From JAWXCM01 sp034408745 (GTDB lineage Bacteria; Acidobacteriota; Terriglobia; Bryobacterales; Bryobacteraceae): a DNA stretch of 25,450 bases. Location: assembly GCA_034408745.1 (NCBI GenBank), contig JAWXCM010000016.1:1-25450 (forward strand), read 5' to 3'. Shown here one piece after another: positions 14,918-22,269 of the stretch. Below the pieces are notes generated by a model. That model saw nothing but the letters and a program-made list of their open reading frames with translations, was not told the DNA's origin and did no database searches. Numbering within the stretch: the first letter of the stretch is position 1; every line of letters starts with the position of its first letter. The position numbers and the translations under genes were made by a program.

Positions 14918-15724
14918 ATGCATGTTCCGGGGACTCTGTTCCTCAGAAATCTCGTTTCCAGCCGTACGCTGCTGTTTCAACTGGTGCGGCGCGACTTCCG
15001 CCAGAGGTTCATCGGCTCGGCCGCGGGCTGGCTCTGGGGGCTGATTCAGCCCGCTGTCATGCTGGTGCTGTGGAATTTCGTATTCCGGGTGTGTCTGAAG
15101 ATGACGCCGCCGGAGGGCGAGGTCACGGCGAACTATACGCTCTTTCTGGCCACCGGGTATCTGCCGTGGATGCTGTTTCAGGAGAGCGTCATGCGCTCCT
15201 CAAACTCGCTGGTAGAGAACTCCAACCTCATCACCAAGACGGTTTTTCCGTCGGAAATCGTACCCCTCTCCATCTTCCTTTCGTCTCTGATCAATCACCT
15301 GCTGGCTCTGCTTCTGGTGCTGGTGCTGATCGTGTATCGCGGCGACGGGCTGAGCCCGATGACGCTGATGCTTCCGGTCTACATGCTGTTGCTGGGCATG
15401 CTGGCGGTCGGGATCGGCTGGATCTTCTCCAGTCTGCAGGTGTACTTGCGAGACACAACGCAGATTGTGACGGTGATCATGACATGCTGGTTTTGGGTCA
15501 CCCCGATATTCATTGGCGAGCAGAACATCCCGGAGAAGTTCCGGTTTCTGATTCACTGGAACCCTCTGGCCTGGGTTGTGCGCGCCTATCGGGAACGCCT
15601 GCTGTCCATGCGCCCGCCCGCGGTTGAGGATTTGCTGTGGCTGACGGCATGGTCGATTGTGGTTTTCGTGTGCGGGGGCCTGTTCTTCCGCCACCTCAAG
15701 CGCGGCTTTGCCGACGTACTCTAA
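14918..15724 (+). CDS. ABC-2 type exporter permease (polysaccharide/polyol phosphate group)
   Basis: The 268-residue product is the membrane subunit of an ABC-2 exporter of the Wzm/TagG/KpsM type, which moves polysaccharides or teichoic-acid-like polymers out across the inner membrane. It shows the family opening LLFQLVRRDFRQRFIGSAAG and WLWGLIQPAVMLVLWNFVF, about six helices, and the C-terminal signature NPLAWVVRAYRERLL. The final helix is followed by a basic end, HLKRGFADVL. ATG 14918 has AAGG only one base upstream, so the start is uncertain. The matching ATPase normally sits next door; here the next gene, 17 bases on, is a sulfatase. The ATPase must be elsewhere or shared. Confidence 0.9.
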   Translation: MHVPGTLFLRNLVSSRTLLFQLVRRDFRQRFIGSAAGWLWGLIQPAVMLVLWNFVFRVCLKMTPPEGEVTANYTLFLATGYLPWMLFQESVMRSSNSLVENSNLITKTVFPSEIVPLSIFLSSLINHLLALLLVLVLIVYRGDGLSPMTLMLPVYMLLLGMLAVGIGWIFSSLQVYLRDTTQIVTVIMTCWFWVTPIFIGEQNIPEKFRFLIHWNPLAWVVRAYRERLLSMRPPAVEDLLWLTAWSIVVFVCGGLFFRHLKRGFADVL

Positions 15725-15741
15725 CCGAGAGAGGTCTACAC

Positions 15742-17127
15742 TTGTCGCTGAATCGCAGACAGTTTCTCGCCGCTGGTGCGGCTGCCGGTTCCCTCTTCGC
15801 CGCGGATAAAAAACTCGCTGGCGCTCGCCCGAATATCCTGATCGTTCTTGCCGACGATCTGCCCGCCTGGTTCACCGGCTGCTACGGCAACACGGAAGTG
15901 AAGACGCCGAATATCGACCTGCTGGCGCGCGGCGGCATGCGTTTCCAGAACGCGTTTGTGTGCTCGCCCATCTGCTCGCCGAGCCGGGCCACGTTGTTCA
16001 CCGGACGCACACCGAAACAGCACGGAATCCATGATTTCCTCACCGATTCGCCGATTGCGAATCCGCCTCAGGGCCAGAAAGCCGCTCCCGATTCATTCGT
16101 CCGCGAGGTCATGATTTCCGACGTGCTGGCGCAGGCTGGCTATGACTGTGGCTACGTCGGCAAGTGGCACATGGGGTCCGATCAGAAGCCGGGGCATGGC
16201 TATCGGTACTCCTACACAATGGACGGCGGATCGCGCAGCTACACCGATCCGGAGATGTTCCTCAATGGCGAGCGCGTCCAGGAGAAGGGCTATCTCGCCG
16301 AACTGATGACGAAGCGGGCTCTGGAGTTTCTCGACGGGCAGAAGAAGGACAAGCCGTTTCTGCTGACCATCGGTTACCTGAATCCGCACACGCCGTATGC
16401 GGGCCATCCGCAGAAGTATTACGACATGTACGCAAAGGTCCCGTTCGATCAGGTGGGTTATGAGCCTGCCGCGAAGAACGCTCTTCGTGAGAAGGACATG
16501 CTGAAGGACGTGGTCGGCAATTTGCGCAAGGCCGCGGCGTCGACCACGGCGCTCGACGACCAGGTCGGCGTGTTGATGAACAGGCTTCGTGCGCGGGGAC
16601 TCGCCGACAATACGCTGGTGCTGTTCACGGGCGACAACGGATATCTGTTCGGCCGGCATGGGCTGTGGAGCAAGGGGCTGGCCTCCGACCCGATCAACAT
16701 GTATGAGGAAGTGATGCGCGTCCCTCTGGTAATGGCCTGGCCGGGGCGCATCCCGGCCGACGCGGTCGCGCCGGAGATGGTCAGTTTCTATGACATTGTG
16801 CCGACTCTGTGCGATGCAGTCGACGTCCCGCCGCCCGCAGGGAGGAACCTGTGTGGCACCAGCTTCCTGAAGATCGCGCGCCGACAGCCCATGGGCAAGA
16901 AGGAACGCTGGCGCAATCTGGTTTTCGGTTCGTTTCGCAACACAGACATGGCTCGAGACACGCGCTACAAGATCGTTGTTCGCAACGGGGAAGATGGACC
17001 AAATGAGATGTACGATCTCGCGGTCGATCCTCGCGAGAAGACCAACTTGTGGGACGATCCGCGGTTTCTGACGGTGCGGGATGCTCTGGCCAAAGAGCTT
17101 GCGTCTTGGCGAGCCAGGACGGTCTAA
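15742..17127 (+). CDS. Tat-exported sulfatase (arylsulfatase A family)
   Basis: The 461-residue product hydrolyses a sulfate ester; the substrate is unknown. TTG 15742 is supported by GAGAGG seven bases upstream and begins SLNRRQFLAAGAAAGSLFAA, a twin-arginine signal, so export is probably folded via Tat. The metal Asp pair is Asp38-Asp39 in LIVLADDLP. The sulfatase signature CSPSRATLFTG has Cys78 as the residue converted to formylglycine, which needs a maturase not seen here. A second metal site, GDNG, is at Asp298-Asn299, and GYVGKWHMG is the usual KWH motif. It follows the ABC-2 permease by 17 bases and is surely co-transcribed. A role in editing sulfated glycans outside the cell is inferred. 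Confidence 0.93.
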   Translation: MSLNRRQFLAAGAAAGSLFAADKKLAGARPNILIVLADDLPAWFTGCYGNTEVKTPNIDLLARGGMRFQNAFVCSPICSPSRATLFTGRTPKQHGIHDFLTDSPIANPPQGQKAAPDSFVREVMISDVLAQAGYDCGYVGKWHMGSDQKPGHGYRYSYTMDGGSRSYTDPEMFLNGERVQEKGYLAELMTKRALEFLDGQKKDKPFLLTIGYLNPHTPYAGHPQKYYDMYAKVPFDQVGYEPAAKNALREKDMLKDVVGNLRKAAASTTALDDQVGVLMNRLRARGLADNTLVLFTGDNGYLFGRHGLWSKGLASDPINMYEEVMRVPLVMAWPGRIPADAVAPEMVSFYDIVPTLCDAVDVPPPAGRNLCGTSFLKIARRQPMGKKERWRNLVFGSFRNTDMARDTRYKIVVRNGEDGPNEMYDLAVDPREKTNLWDDPRFLTVRDALAKELASWRARTV

Positions 17128-17149
17128 ATCGTATACAGCGGCGCCGGGA

Positions 17150-17155
17150 TACAAT
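17150..17155 (+). promoter_or_regulatory. -10 hexamer TACAAT of the M16 protease gene, leaderless geometry
   Basis: TACAAT ends eight bases before ATG 17164, with no Shine-Dalgarno sequence. No consensus -35 is visible 16-18 bases upstream. Confidence 0.45.
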
Positions 17156-17163
17156 TACGGTCC

Positions 17164-19926
17164 ATGCGGACCACCCCGTCTCGATTCTGGATCTCCCTTG
17201 CCCTGTCCGTCAGTTTCGCAGTGTCCGCCGGAGTAGCTGCGGGTCAGCAGCCCGGTGAAATCGACGCGATCCGGATTGCGCATAAGAAGTTCATTCTCGA
17301 CAACGGCCTGACTCTGTTGGTTCACGAGGACCACAGCATACCGTCCGTCAGCGTGAACTTGTGGTACCACGTTGGCTCGCGCAACGAGCAGCGAGGCAAG
17401 ACGGGCTTTGCTCATTTATTCGAGCACTTCTTTTTCAACGGCAGCCAGAATTATCCCCACGGTTTCCGGGAAGCCATGGACGATCTTGGGGCCAACAATC
17501 GCAACGGTACCACCAGCTTCGACAGAACGAATTTCTTCGAAGATGTGCCCACCTCCGCTCTCGAGCGCACCCTCTATCTGGAGGCGGACCGCATGGGGTT
17601 TCTGGCCGCGCAGATCACACCGGCGTCCCTCGAACGCGAGAAGGGCGTCGTTAAGAACGAGAAAAACCTGGGCGATAACCAGCCCTATGGCCGCACCAAC
17701 ACCCGCATGCTGGCCGCAATGTATCCGTACTCGCATCCTTACAGCTGGCCCGTCATCGGCACGGCGAAGGACCTGGATGCAGCCACACTGGAGGACGTGA
17801 AGGAGTGGTATCGGTCGTACTATGGCCCGAACAACTGTGTCCTTTCCTTAGCTGGCGACGTAACGCCTGAGCGGGCACTGGAACTGGTGAAGAAGTACTT
17901 CGGATCCATCCCGCCCAGCCCTCCGGTCGAGCGGTTCCGCACGTGGATTCCGCAACTCGACCGAGACATTCGCGACGAAATGGAGGACCGGGTTCCGCAG
18001 ACCCGCATTTATCGCGTCTTTCACGCGCCCGCCTGGGGAGACAAAGAAGGCGCGTATCTGGCGCTCGCGGCCCATGTTCTGGGAGGGTCGAAGAGCGCGC
18101 GGCTCACCCGGCGCCTTGTGTATGACAAGAAGCTGGCCACTGCTGTAGCGTCGTTCTGGGCCGCCGATGAGATAGCCGGTCGATTCAGCGTCATCGTCAC
18201 CGTACGTCCGGGAGCCGACGTCGACGCGGTGGAACGCGAGATGGACGCTGTGATTTCCGACTTTCTGACTCAGGGACCTACTCAAGCCGAGCTTAGCCGC
18301 GCCGTGTCGACCGAGGTCGCCGAGTTCGCACGCCAGCTGGAGCGCACAGGTGGATTCGGCGGGCGCTCCGACGTTCTGGCAATGAGCATGACGTACGGAA
18401 GAAATCCGGAAGCGTATCTCGACGAATTTCGAGTTGTGTCGTCTGCCACTCCGACGCTGGTGCGGCAGTCCGGCGAGAAGTGGTTGAAGGCGCACAGCTA
18501 CACCCTTTTGGTGAAGCCGTTCGGTACTGTCAAACCCGAGATTTCGGCAGTCGACCGCTCCCTCCTGCCGCCGCTTCAGTCACCGGCCAGTGTCGATTTT
18601 CCGAAGGTGCAGACCGCTACGTTAAAGAACGGTCTGAAGGTTGTACTGATTGAACGGCACACCGCTCCCCTGTTGGAAATTAGTCTGGTATCGAACGCTG
18701 GATTCTCCACGGATCCGCAGGGGAAGGCGGGATTATCCTCGCTTGCCACGCGCATGATGCAGGAGGGCACGACGACTCGCGACGGCTTTCGACTGGCGGA
18801 GGAACTGGAGAGCCTCGGCGCCACACTGAACACCACCAGCTCGCTCGATCTCTCCACCGTGCGTTTAGCCGCCCTGAAGACCAGGTTCGTTCCCGCGCTC
18901 GCGCTTCTGACGGATGTTCTGCTGCGCCCCGCCTTCGCTCCGGAGATGCTTGAGATTGCGCGGAGGCAGCAACTCGCCCGTATCGACCAGGAGAAAGTAA
19001 CACCGGCGTCGATGGCCCTTCGCATCGTCCCGCGGCTCCTCTATTCGCCCGGCCACGCTTACGCCAATCCGCTGACGGGCTCGGGTTACAACGCCAGTGT
19101 CTCGAGCATTGTCCGGGATGATCTGGTTGCCTGGCACAAGCGGTGGATCAGGCCAAACAACTCCACGTTGATCGCCACAGGAGACATCACGATGGCGCAG
19201 CTGGTGGAGCAAGCCTCGCGCGCATTCGATTCGTGGGAGCGGTCCGAGGTTCCCTCGGCGCCCGTCTCGGCGGTTGCCGGACCTGGCCAGACGCGTGTCT
19301 ATCTGATCGACAAGCCCGGCGCCACACAGTCGGTCATTGTCGCGGCTCACCTCACCCATCCCTCCGGACAGCCTGACGAGCTTGCCATTGAGACCGTCAT
19401 GCAGTTGTTTGGAGGGATGTCCACTTCTCGTCTGAACCGCAACCTCCGGCTCGACAAGCACTGGAGCTATGGGGTTACGGGACTGCTTATCGATGCCCGT
19501 GGTCAGCGGCCGTTTCTTGTTGTGGCGCCAGTGCAGACCGACAAGACAAAGGAGTCGATGGTGGAAGTCACCCGCGAGATCGACGCCATCGCAGGCAGGA
19601 AGCCGATCCAGGGAGAGGAGTTTCAGAACATCAGGACAAAGATGAGTCTGGGAATGGCGGGCCGTTTTGCCTCGCTGTCCTCGCTGGGACGCGCCGCTGT
19701 AAACATCACCTCTTACGGCTACCCGGAGGAGTATTACGCCAAATTCGTGAAGAACGTGGACGGGCTCACCGAGGGTACGCTCGCCTCGGCTGCGGCGCGC
19801 TTCCTCACTCCAGGCAAGTTGACGTGGGTTGTCGTTGGGGATCTGGCGCGAATCGAGAAGGGTGTGCGTGAATTGAACTACGGCGAGGTCATCCGGCTGG
19901 ATGCGGAAGGGAATCCGGTTCCATAG
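17164..19926 (+). CDS. M16 (insulinase/pitrilysin) family zinc protease, two fused halves
   Basis: The 920-residue product has a signal peptide (RFWISLALSVSFAVSAGVAA) and two M16 homology units. The N-terminal unit (about 37-470) has the inverted zinc motif HLFEH (His84, Glu87, His88) within GKTGFAHLFEHFFFNGSQNY, plus the downstream EREKGVVKNEKN segment that supplies the third ligand Glu. The C-terminal unit (about 485-910) has the same fold (GLKVVLIERHTAPLLEISLV) but lacks HxxEH: AGLSSLATRMMQEG replaces it. One active and one inactive half in one chain is the standard arrangement of large M16 peptidases. It is probably periplasmic and degrades peptides. The frame is clean over 2.76 kb, which is a useful control for base quality. 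Confidence 0.95.
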   Translation: MRTTPSRFWISLALSVSFAVSAGVAAGQQPGEIDAIRIAHKKFILDNGLTLLVHEDHSIPSVSVNLWYHVGSRNEQRGKTGFAHLFEHFFFNGSQNYPHGFREAMDDLGANNRNGTTSFDRTNFFEDVPTSALERTLYLEADRMGFLAAQITPASLEREKGVVKNEKNLGDNQPYGRTNTRMLAAMYPYSHPYSWPVIGTAKDLDAATLEDVKEWYRSYYGPNNCVLSLAGDVTPERALELVKKYFGSIPPSPPVERFRTWIPQLDRDIRDEMEDRVPQTRIYRVFHAPAWGDKEGAYLALAAHVLGGSKSARLTRRLVYDKKLATAVASFWAADEIAGRFSVIVTVRPGADVDAVEREMDAVISDFLTQGPTQAELSRAVSTEVAEFARQLERTGGFGGRSDVLAMSMTYGRNPEAYLDEFRVVSSATPTLVRQSGEKWLKAHSYTLLVKPFGTVKPEISAVDRSLLPPLQSPASVDFPKVQTATLKNGLKVVLIERHTAPLLEISLVSNAGFSTDPQGKAGLSSLATRMMQEGTTTRDGFRLAEELESLGATLNTTSSLDLSTVRLAALKTRFVPALALLTDVLLRPAFAPEMLEIARRQQLARIDQEKVTPASMALRIVPRLLYSPGHAYANPLTGSGYNASVSSIVRDDLVAWHKRWIRPNNSTLIATGDITMAQLVEQASRAFDSWERSEVPSAPVSAVAGPGQTRVYLIDKPGATQSVIVAAHLTHPSGQPDELAIETVMQLFGGMSTSRLNRNLRLDKHWSYGVTGLLIDARGQRPFLVVAPVQTDKTKESMVEVTREIDAIAGRKPIQGEEFQNIRTKMSLGMAGRFASLSSLGRAAVNITSYGYPEEYYAKFVKNVDGLTEGTLASAAARFLTPGKLTWVVVGDLARIEKGVRELNYGEVIRLDAEGNPVP

Positions 19927-19942
19927 TGGGCTCGGAGGCACT

Positions 19943-19948
19943 TACAAT
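19943..19948 (+). promoter_or_regulatory. -10 hexamer TACAAT upstream of the small gene at 19958
   Basis: TACAAT ends nine bases before ATG 19958. A GGAGG lies too far upstream (about 20 bases) to serve as ribosome site. Confidence 0.4.
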
Positions 19949-19957
19949 GAGAAACAT

Positions 19958-20173
19958 ATGGTGCTGACGCTTGAGGAAGAGGCCTTACTGAAGGTGGTTA
20001 GGGCACTTCCGCCAGAGGAAGCAAATAAGGTACTGACGTGGGCCAGCCAGCTTGCTGCTCTGGCTCAGGGGCGCCTTACCGACTGGTCGGACTCATGGTC
20101 GGACGAAGACCTCCGCGATGCTGCCGCGGCATCGCTCCATGAGTTCGAGACCCAGGAGTCAGGCGAGAGGTGA
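19958..20173 (+). CDS. Small antitoxin-like hypothetical protein
   Basis: The 71-residue product is acidic and helical: LTLEEEALLKVVRALPPEEA, then NKVLTWASQLAALAQG, then the Trp/Asp/Ser-rich segment LTDWSDSWSDEDLRDAAAAS. The LPPEEANKVLxWxxxL pattern and length resemble DUF2281-type antitoxin partners from memory, which usually precede a toxin gene. No toxin follows. A GTG overlapping the stop (20170) opens a frame of only about 31 codons starting with KPGEA, which could be a lost MazF/PemK-like toxin start but is too short to call. I chose ATG 19958 because earlier in-frame codons overlap the M16 gene. Confidence 0.6.
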   Translation: MVLTLEEEALLKVVRALPPEEANKVLTWASQLAALAQGRLTDWSDSWSDEDLRDAAAASLHEFETQESGER

Positions 20174-20231
20174 AGCCTGGCGAGGCGTGCTCGCGTCCGT
20201 TCACGCCGGTTTCGCGAAAGACTGACCAGCC

Positions 20232-21110
20232 CTACGCCATATGCAGTTTGCGCACGTCGGGGTGATTCCAGTTCACCAGGATTACGGAGAAATCGTGTGG
20301 CTCACCCTTGCGCTTCTCCACGCGAATCGCCCCGCTTTCGGCCAGCTGTGAAATCAGCGCCTTCCGCTCGTACTCGGAAAAATGCGGCAGTTCGGCGCGG
20401 AGCTTGTGCAGATAGGGCGTCATCCACACTTCGGGTTTATTGTGGAAATTACGAAAGAGTACTCCGATCGCCACGTTCTGATCCTCATCCAGAAACCGCA
20501 TGGTGAGCGGATCGCGAACGGCCGGGGCAAGCGGCTGCAGTGGCATCGGCAGACCCGGAGTCGATCCGGCCACGCCGACTGCCGACACGGTCACAGGCTT
20601 GGGCTGAGGGAGAAACTCACTGGCGTCGAGAAAATTTTCCTGGCCGACGTTGGTGAGAAGATCGCCGGACACACTGGCAGGGAAGCCGACCACTCGTACA
20701 GTCTTTCCATGTTTGCGCAGGTGCTGGATCACCGGAATGTAATCCCGGTCTCCGGCCACCACAATAAAACTGGCGATTTCCTGACGCGTATACAAAATAG
20801 TGAGTGCGTCGATGCACAGTTTCATATCGGCGGCATTCTTGTGGTCGGTGCCGAGCACGTTGTGCGTCTCGACACCGATCAGATACAGCGAACCCTGTGC
20901 ATTCTCATCAATGCGCTCGAAATCGGCGTAGGCATCGAGGCTGATGGCTTCCTCGTTGTACCGGTCGATAAGCAGCCTGCGCAGTCGTTGCACCAGCCCC
21001 GCGACCACATCGCTGATTTCCTGCCGTTCCGACAGGTTCTGCCTCAGATAGTAATAAATGTTCTCGAAATCAATTAAAATCGCCGCAAATCGCCGTTGTT
21101 CCGTCGCCAC
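20232..21110 (-). CDS. NYN-domain (PIN-like) ribonuclease with C-terminal winged-helix-like domain
   Basis: The 292-residue product has an N-terminal NYN domain (about 8-160), a PIN-like metal-dependent RNase fold. Acidic residues lie at Asp14 in AILIDFENI, Asp95 in KNAADMKLCIDAL, and Asp121 and Asp123 in VVAGDRDYIPVI. A Pro-rich linker leads to a C-terminal domain (about 205-292) with AIGVLFRNFHNKPEVWMTP and HFSEYERKALISQLAESGAI, reminiscent of OST-HTH/LOTUS-type RNA-binding domains that often follow NYN. I moved the start from GTG 21134 to GTG 21110 because GGAGGT stands six bases before the latter. Its likely role is RNA processing or decay; the target is unknown. It converges with the 19958 gene. 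Confidence 0.88.
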   Translation of the reverse strand: MATEQRRFAAILIDFENIYYYLRQNLSERQEISDVVAGLVQRLRRLLIDRYNEEAISLDAYADFERIDENAQGSLYLIGVETHNVLGTDHKNAADMKLCIDALTILYTRQEIASFIVVAGDRDYIPVIQHLRKHGKTVRVVGFPASVSGDLLTNVGQENFLDASEFLPQPKPVTVSAVGVAGSTPGLPMPLQPLAPAVRDPLTMRFLDEDQNVAIGVLFRNFHNKPEVWMTPYLHKLRAELPHFSEYERKALISQLAESGAIRVEKRKGEPHDFSVILVNWNHPDVRKLHMA

Positions 21111-21174
21111 CGTCACACCTCCGCCCCGACTCACTGTGCCATCCGGTGGACGTCCACCGTGGCTGCAAAGTTGC

Positions 21175-22206
21175 TCAGGGTTCGAGAACCACTTTCATCA
21201 CGTTGGGTTCGTGCGAATATAAGCGGCTGAACCAGATGGCGCCTTCTTCCAGCGGAGCCCTGGCCGTAAGCATCGGCGACACGTTGATCAGACCGCGGCC
21301 CATCAGCTCAATGCACTCCGGGTACTCGCCTGAGGAAGCGCAGGAGCCCTGCAAACGGATCTCGCGGGTGACAATCGGCTGCAGCGGGAGGTCGATATTG
21401 GGGCGAATGTTGCCGATCAGCGTGACCGTGCCGCCCTTGCGCACGCAGCCGATGGCGGTCCGGATGGGGTCAGTGGCGCCAACCGCTTCGAACACCACAT
21501 CGGCACCGCGCCCGCCCGTTGCGTCGAGCACGTACTGGACCGCGTCCACCGTCTTTGGATTCACCACTTCGTCGGCGCCATTGGCTTTGGCCAGCGCGAG
21601 TTTGTGGTCTTCCAGATCCATTGCAATGATCCGCGAGCAGCCAGCCAGCCGGGCCGCCTGAATCGTGAGCAGGCCAATCATGCCAGTGCCCACCACCACT
21701 GCGGTATCGGCCAGCGCGACCGGAGTGATGCTGACCGCATGCACGGCCACGGAGACGGGTTCGATCATCGCGGCGTGTGCGAAGGAGACGCCGTCGGACA
21801 GTTTGTAGACGATGTGCTGGGGGACGGCAACGTACTCGGCAAACGCTCCGTGACGGCGATACTCGTCGCAGGAGACGCCGAGCACCTGCCGGTTGTCGCA
21901 GAGATTCACCCTCCCTCTCCTGCAGAAACGGCACTTGCCGCAGGAAATCATGGAATCGAAGGTGACGCGGTCGCCTTCTGAGAGGTTGCGCACATTGGCG
22001 CCTGCCTTCTCAATAACGCCGGAGGCTTCATGGCCCATCACGATGGGCGGAATCCGCCGTCCCGTGCTGCCGTCGTATCCGTGGACGTCGCTGCCGCAGA
22101 TGCCGCAGGCCCGGACGCGAATCAGCACGTCATCGGGGCCAATTTCCGGGACCGGCATGTCGGTCAGTTCCAGCTTTTTGTACTCGGTGAGAAGGAGCGC
22201 TTTCAT
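21175..22206 (-). CDS. Zinc-dependent medium-chain alcohol/polyol dehydrogenase
   Basis: The 343-residue product is a medium-chain dehydrogenase that uses zinc and NAD(P) to oxidise a secondary alcohol or polyol. Catalytic zinc ligands are Cys37 in CGICGSDVHGYDG and His59-Glu60 in MGHEASGVIEKAG. The structural zinc lobe has Cys89, Cys92, Cys95 and Cys103 (SCGKCRFCRRGRVNLC). The Rossmann nucleotide loop is VVVGTGMIGLLTIQAARLAG. The family includes galactitol-1-phosphate, sorbitol and threonine dehydrogenases, and the exact substrate is not readable. A TATGAT at 22225-22220 on the minus strand, 13 bases before the ATG, may be its -10. It is divergent from the polyphosphate kinase gene. Confidence 0.92.
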   Translation of the reverse strand: MKALLLTEYKKLELTDMPVPEIGPDDVLIRVRACGICGSDVHGYDGSTGRRIPPIVMGHEASGVIEKAGANVRNLSEGDRVTFDSMISCGKCRFCRRGRVNLCDNRQVLGVSCDEYRRHGAFAEYVAVPQHIVYKLSDGVSFAHAAMIEPVSVAVHAVSITPVALADTAVVVGTGMIGLLTIQAARLAGCSRIIAMDLEDHKLALAKANGADEVVNPKTVDAVQYVLDATGGRGADVVFEAVGATDPIRTAIGCVRKGGTVTLIGNIRPNIDLPLQPIVTREIRLQGSCASSGEYPECIELMGRGLINVSPMLTARAPLEEGAIWFSRLYSHEPNVMKVVLEP

Positions 22207-22219
22207 GGCTTACCTGTCC

Positions 22220-22225
22220 ATCATA
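22220..22225 (-). promoter_or_regulatory. Candidate -10 hexamer TATGAT of the dehydrogenase gene
   Basis: On the minus strand TATGAT ends 13 bases before ATG 22206, followed by an ACAGGTAAG segment with a weak AGG ribosome site. Confidence 0.35.
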
Positions 22226-22254
22226 CGCGCAGAGGTCGGTTTGGCACAGCGCGC

Positions 22255-22260
22255 TACCAT
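22255..22260 (+). promoter_or_regulatory. Candidate -10 hexamer TACCAT of the polyphosphate kinase gene
   Basis: TACCAT ends nine bases before ATG 22270, without a Shine-Dalgarno sequence. It is the same hexamer as at 1637. Confidence 0.4.
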
Positions 22261-22269
22261 GATTACGGG

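Noticed and set aside
16093..17154. 353-codon open frame on the minus strand
   Set aside because: Antisense to the sulfatase, which has clear catalytic motifs; no family features.
18865..19941. 358-codon open frame on the minus strand
   Set aside because: Antisense to the M16 protease; no recognisable motif.
22030..22269. N-terminal extension of ppk1
   Set aside because: It overlaps the dehydrogenase gene on the other strand and lacks PPK similarity; ATG 22270 gives the normal length.
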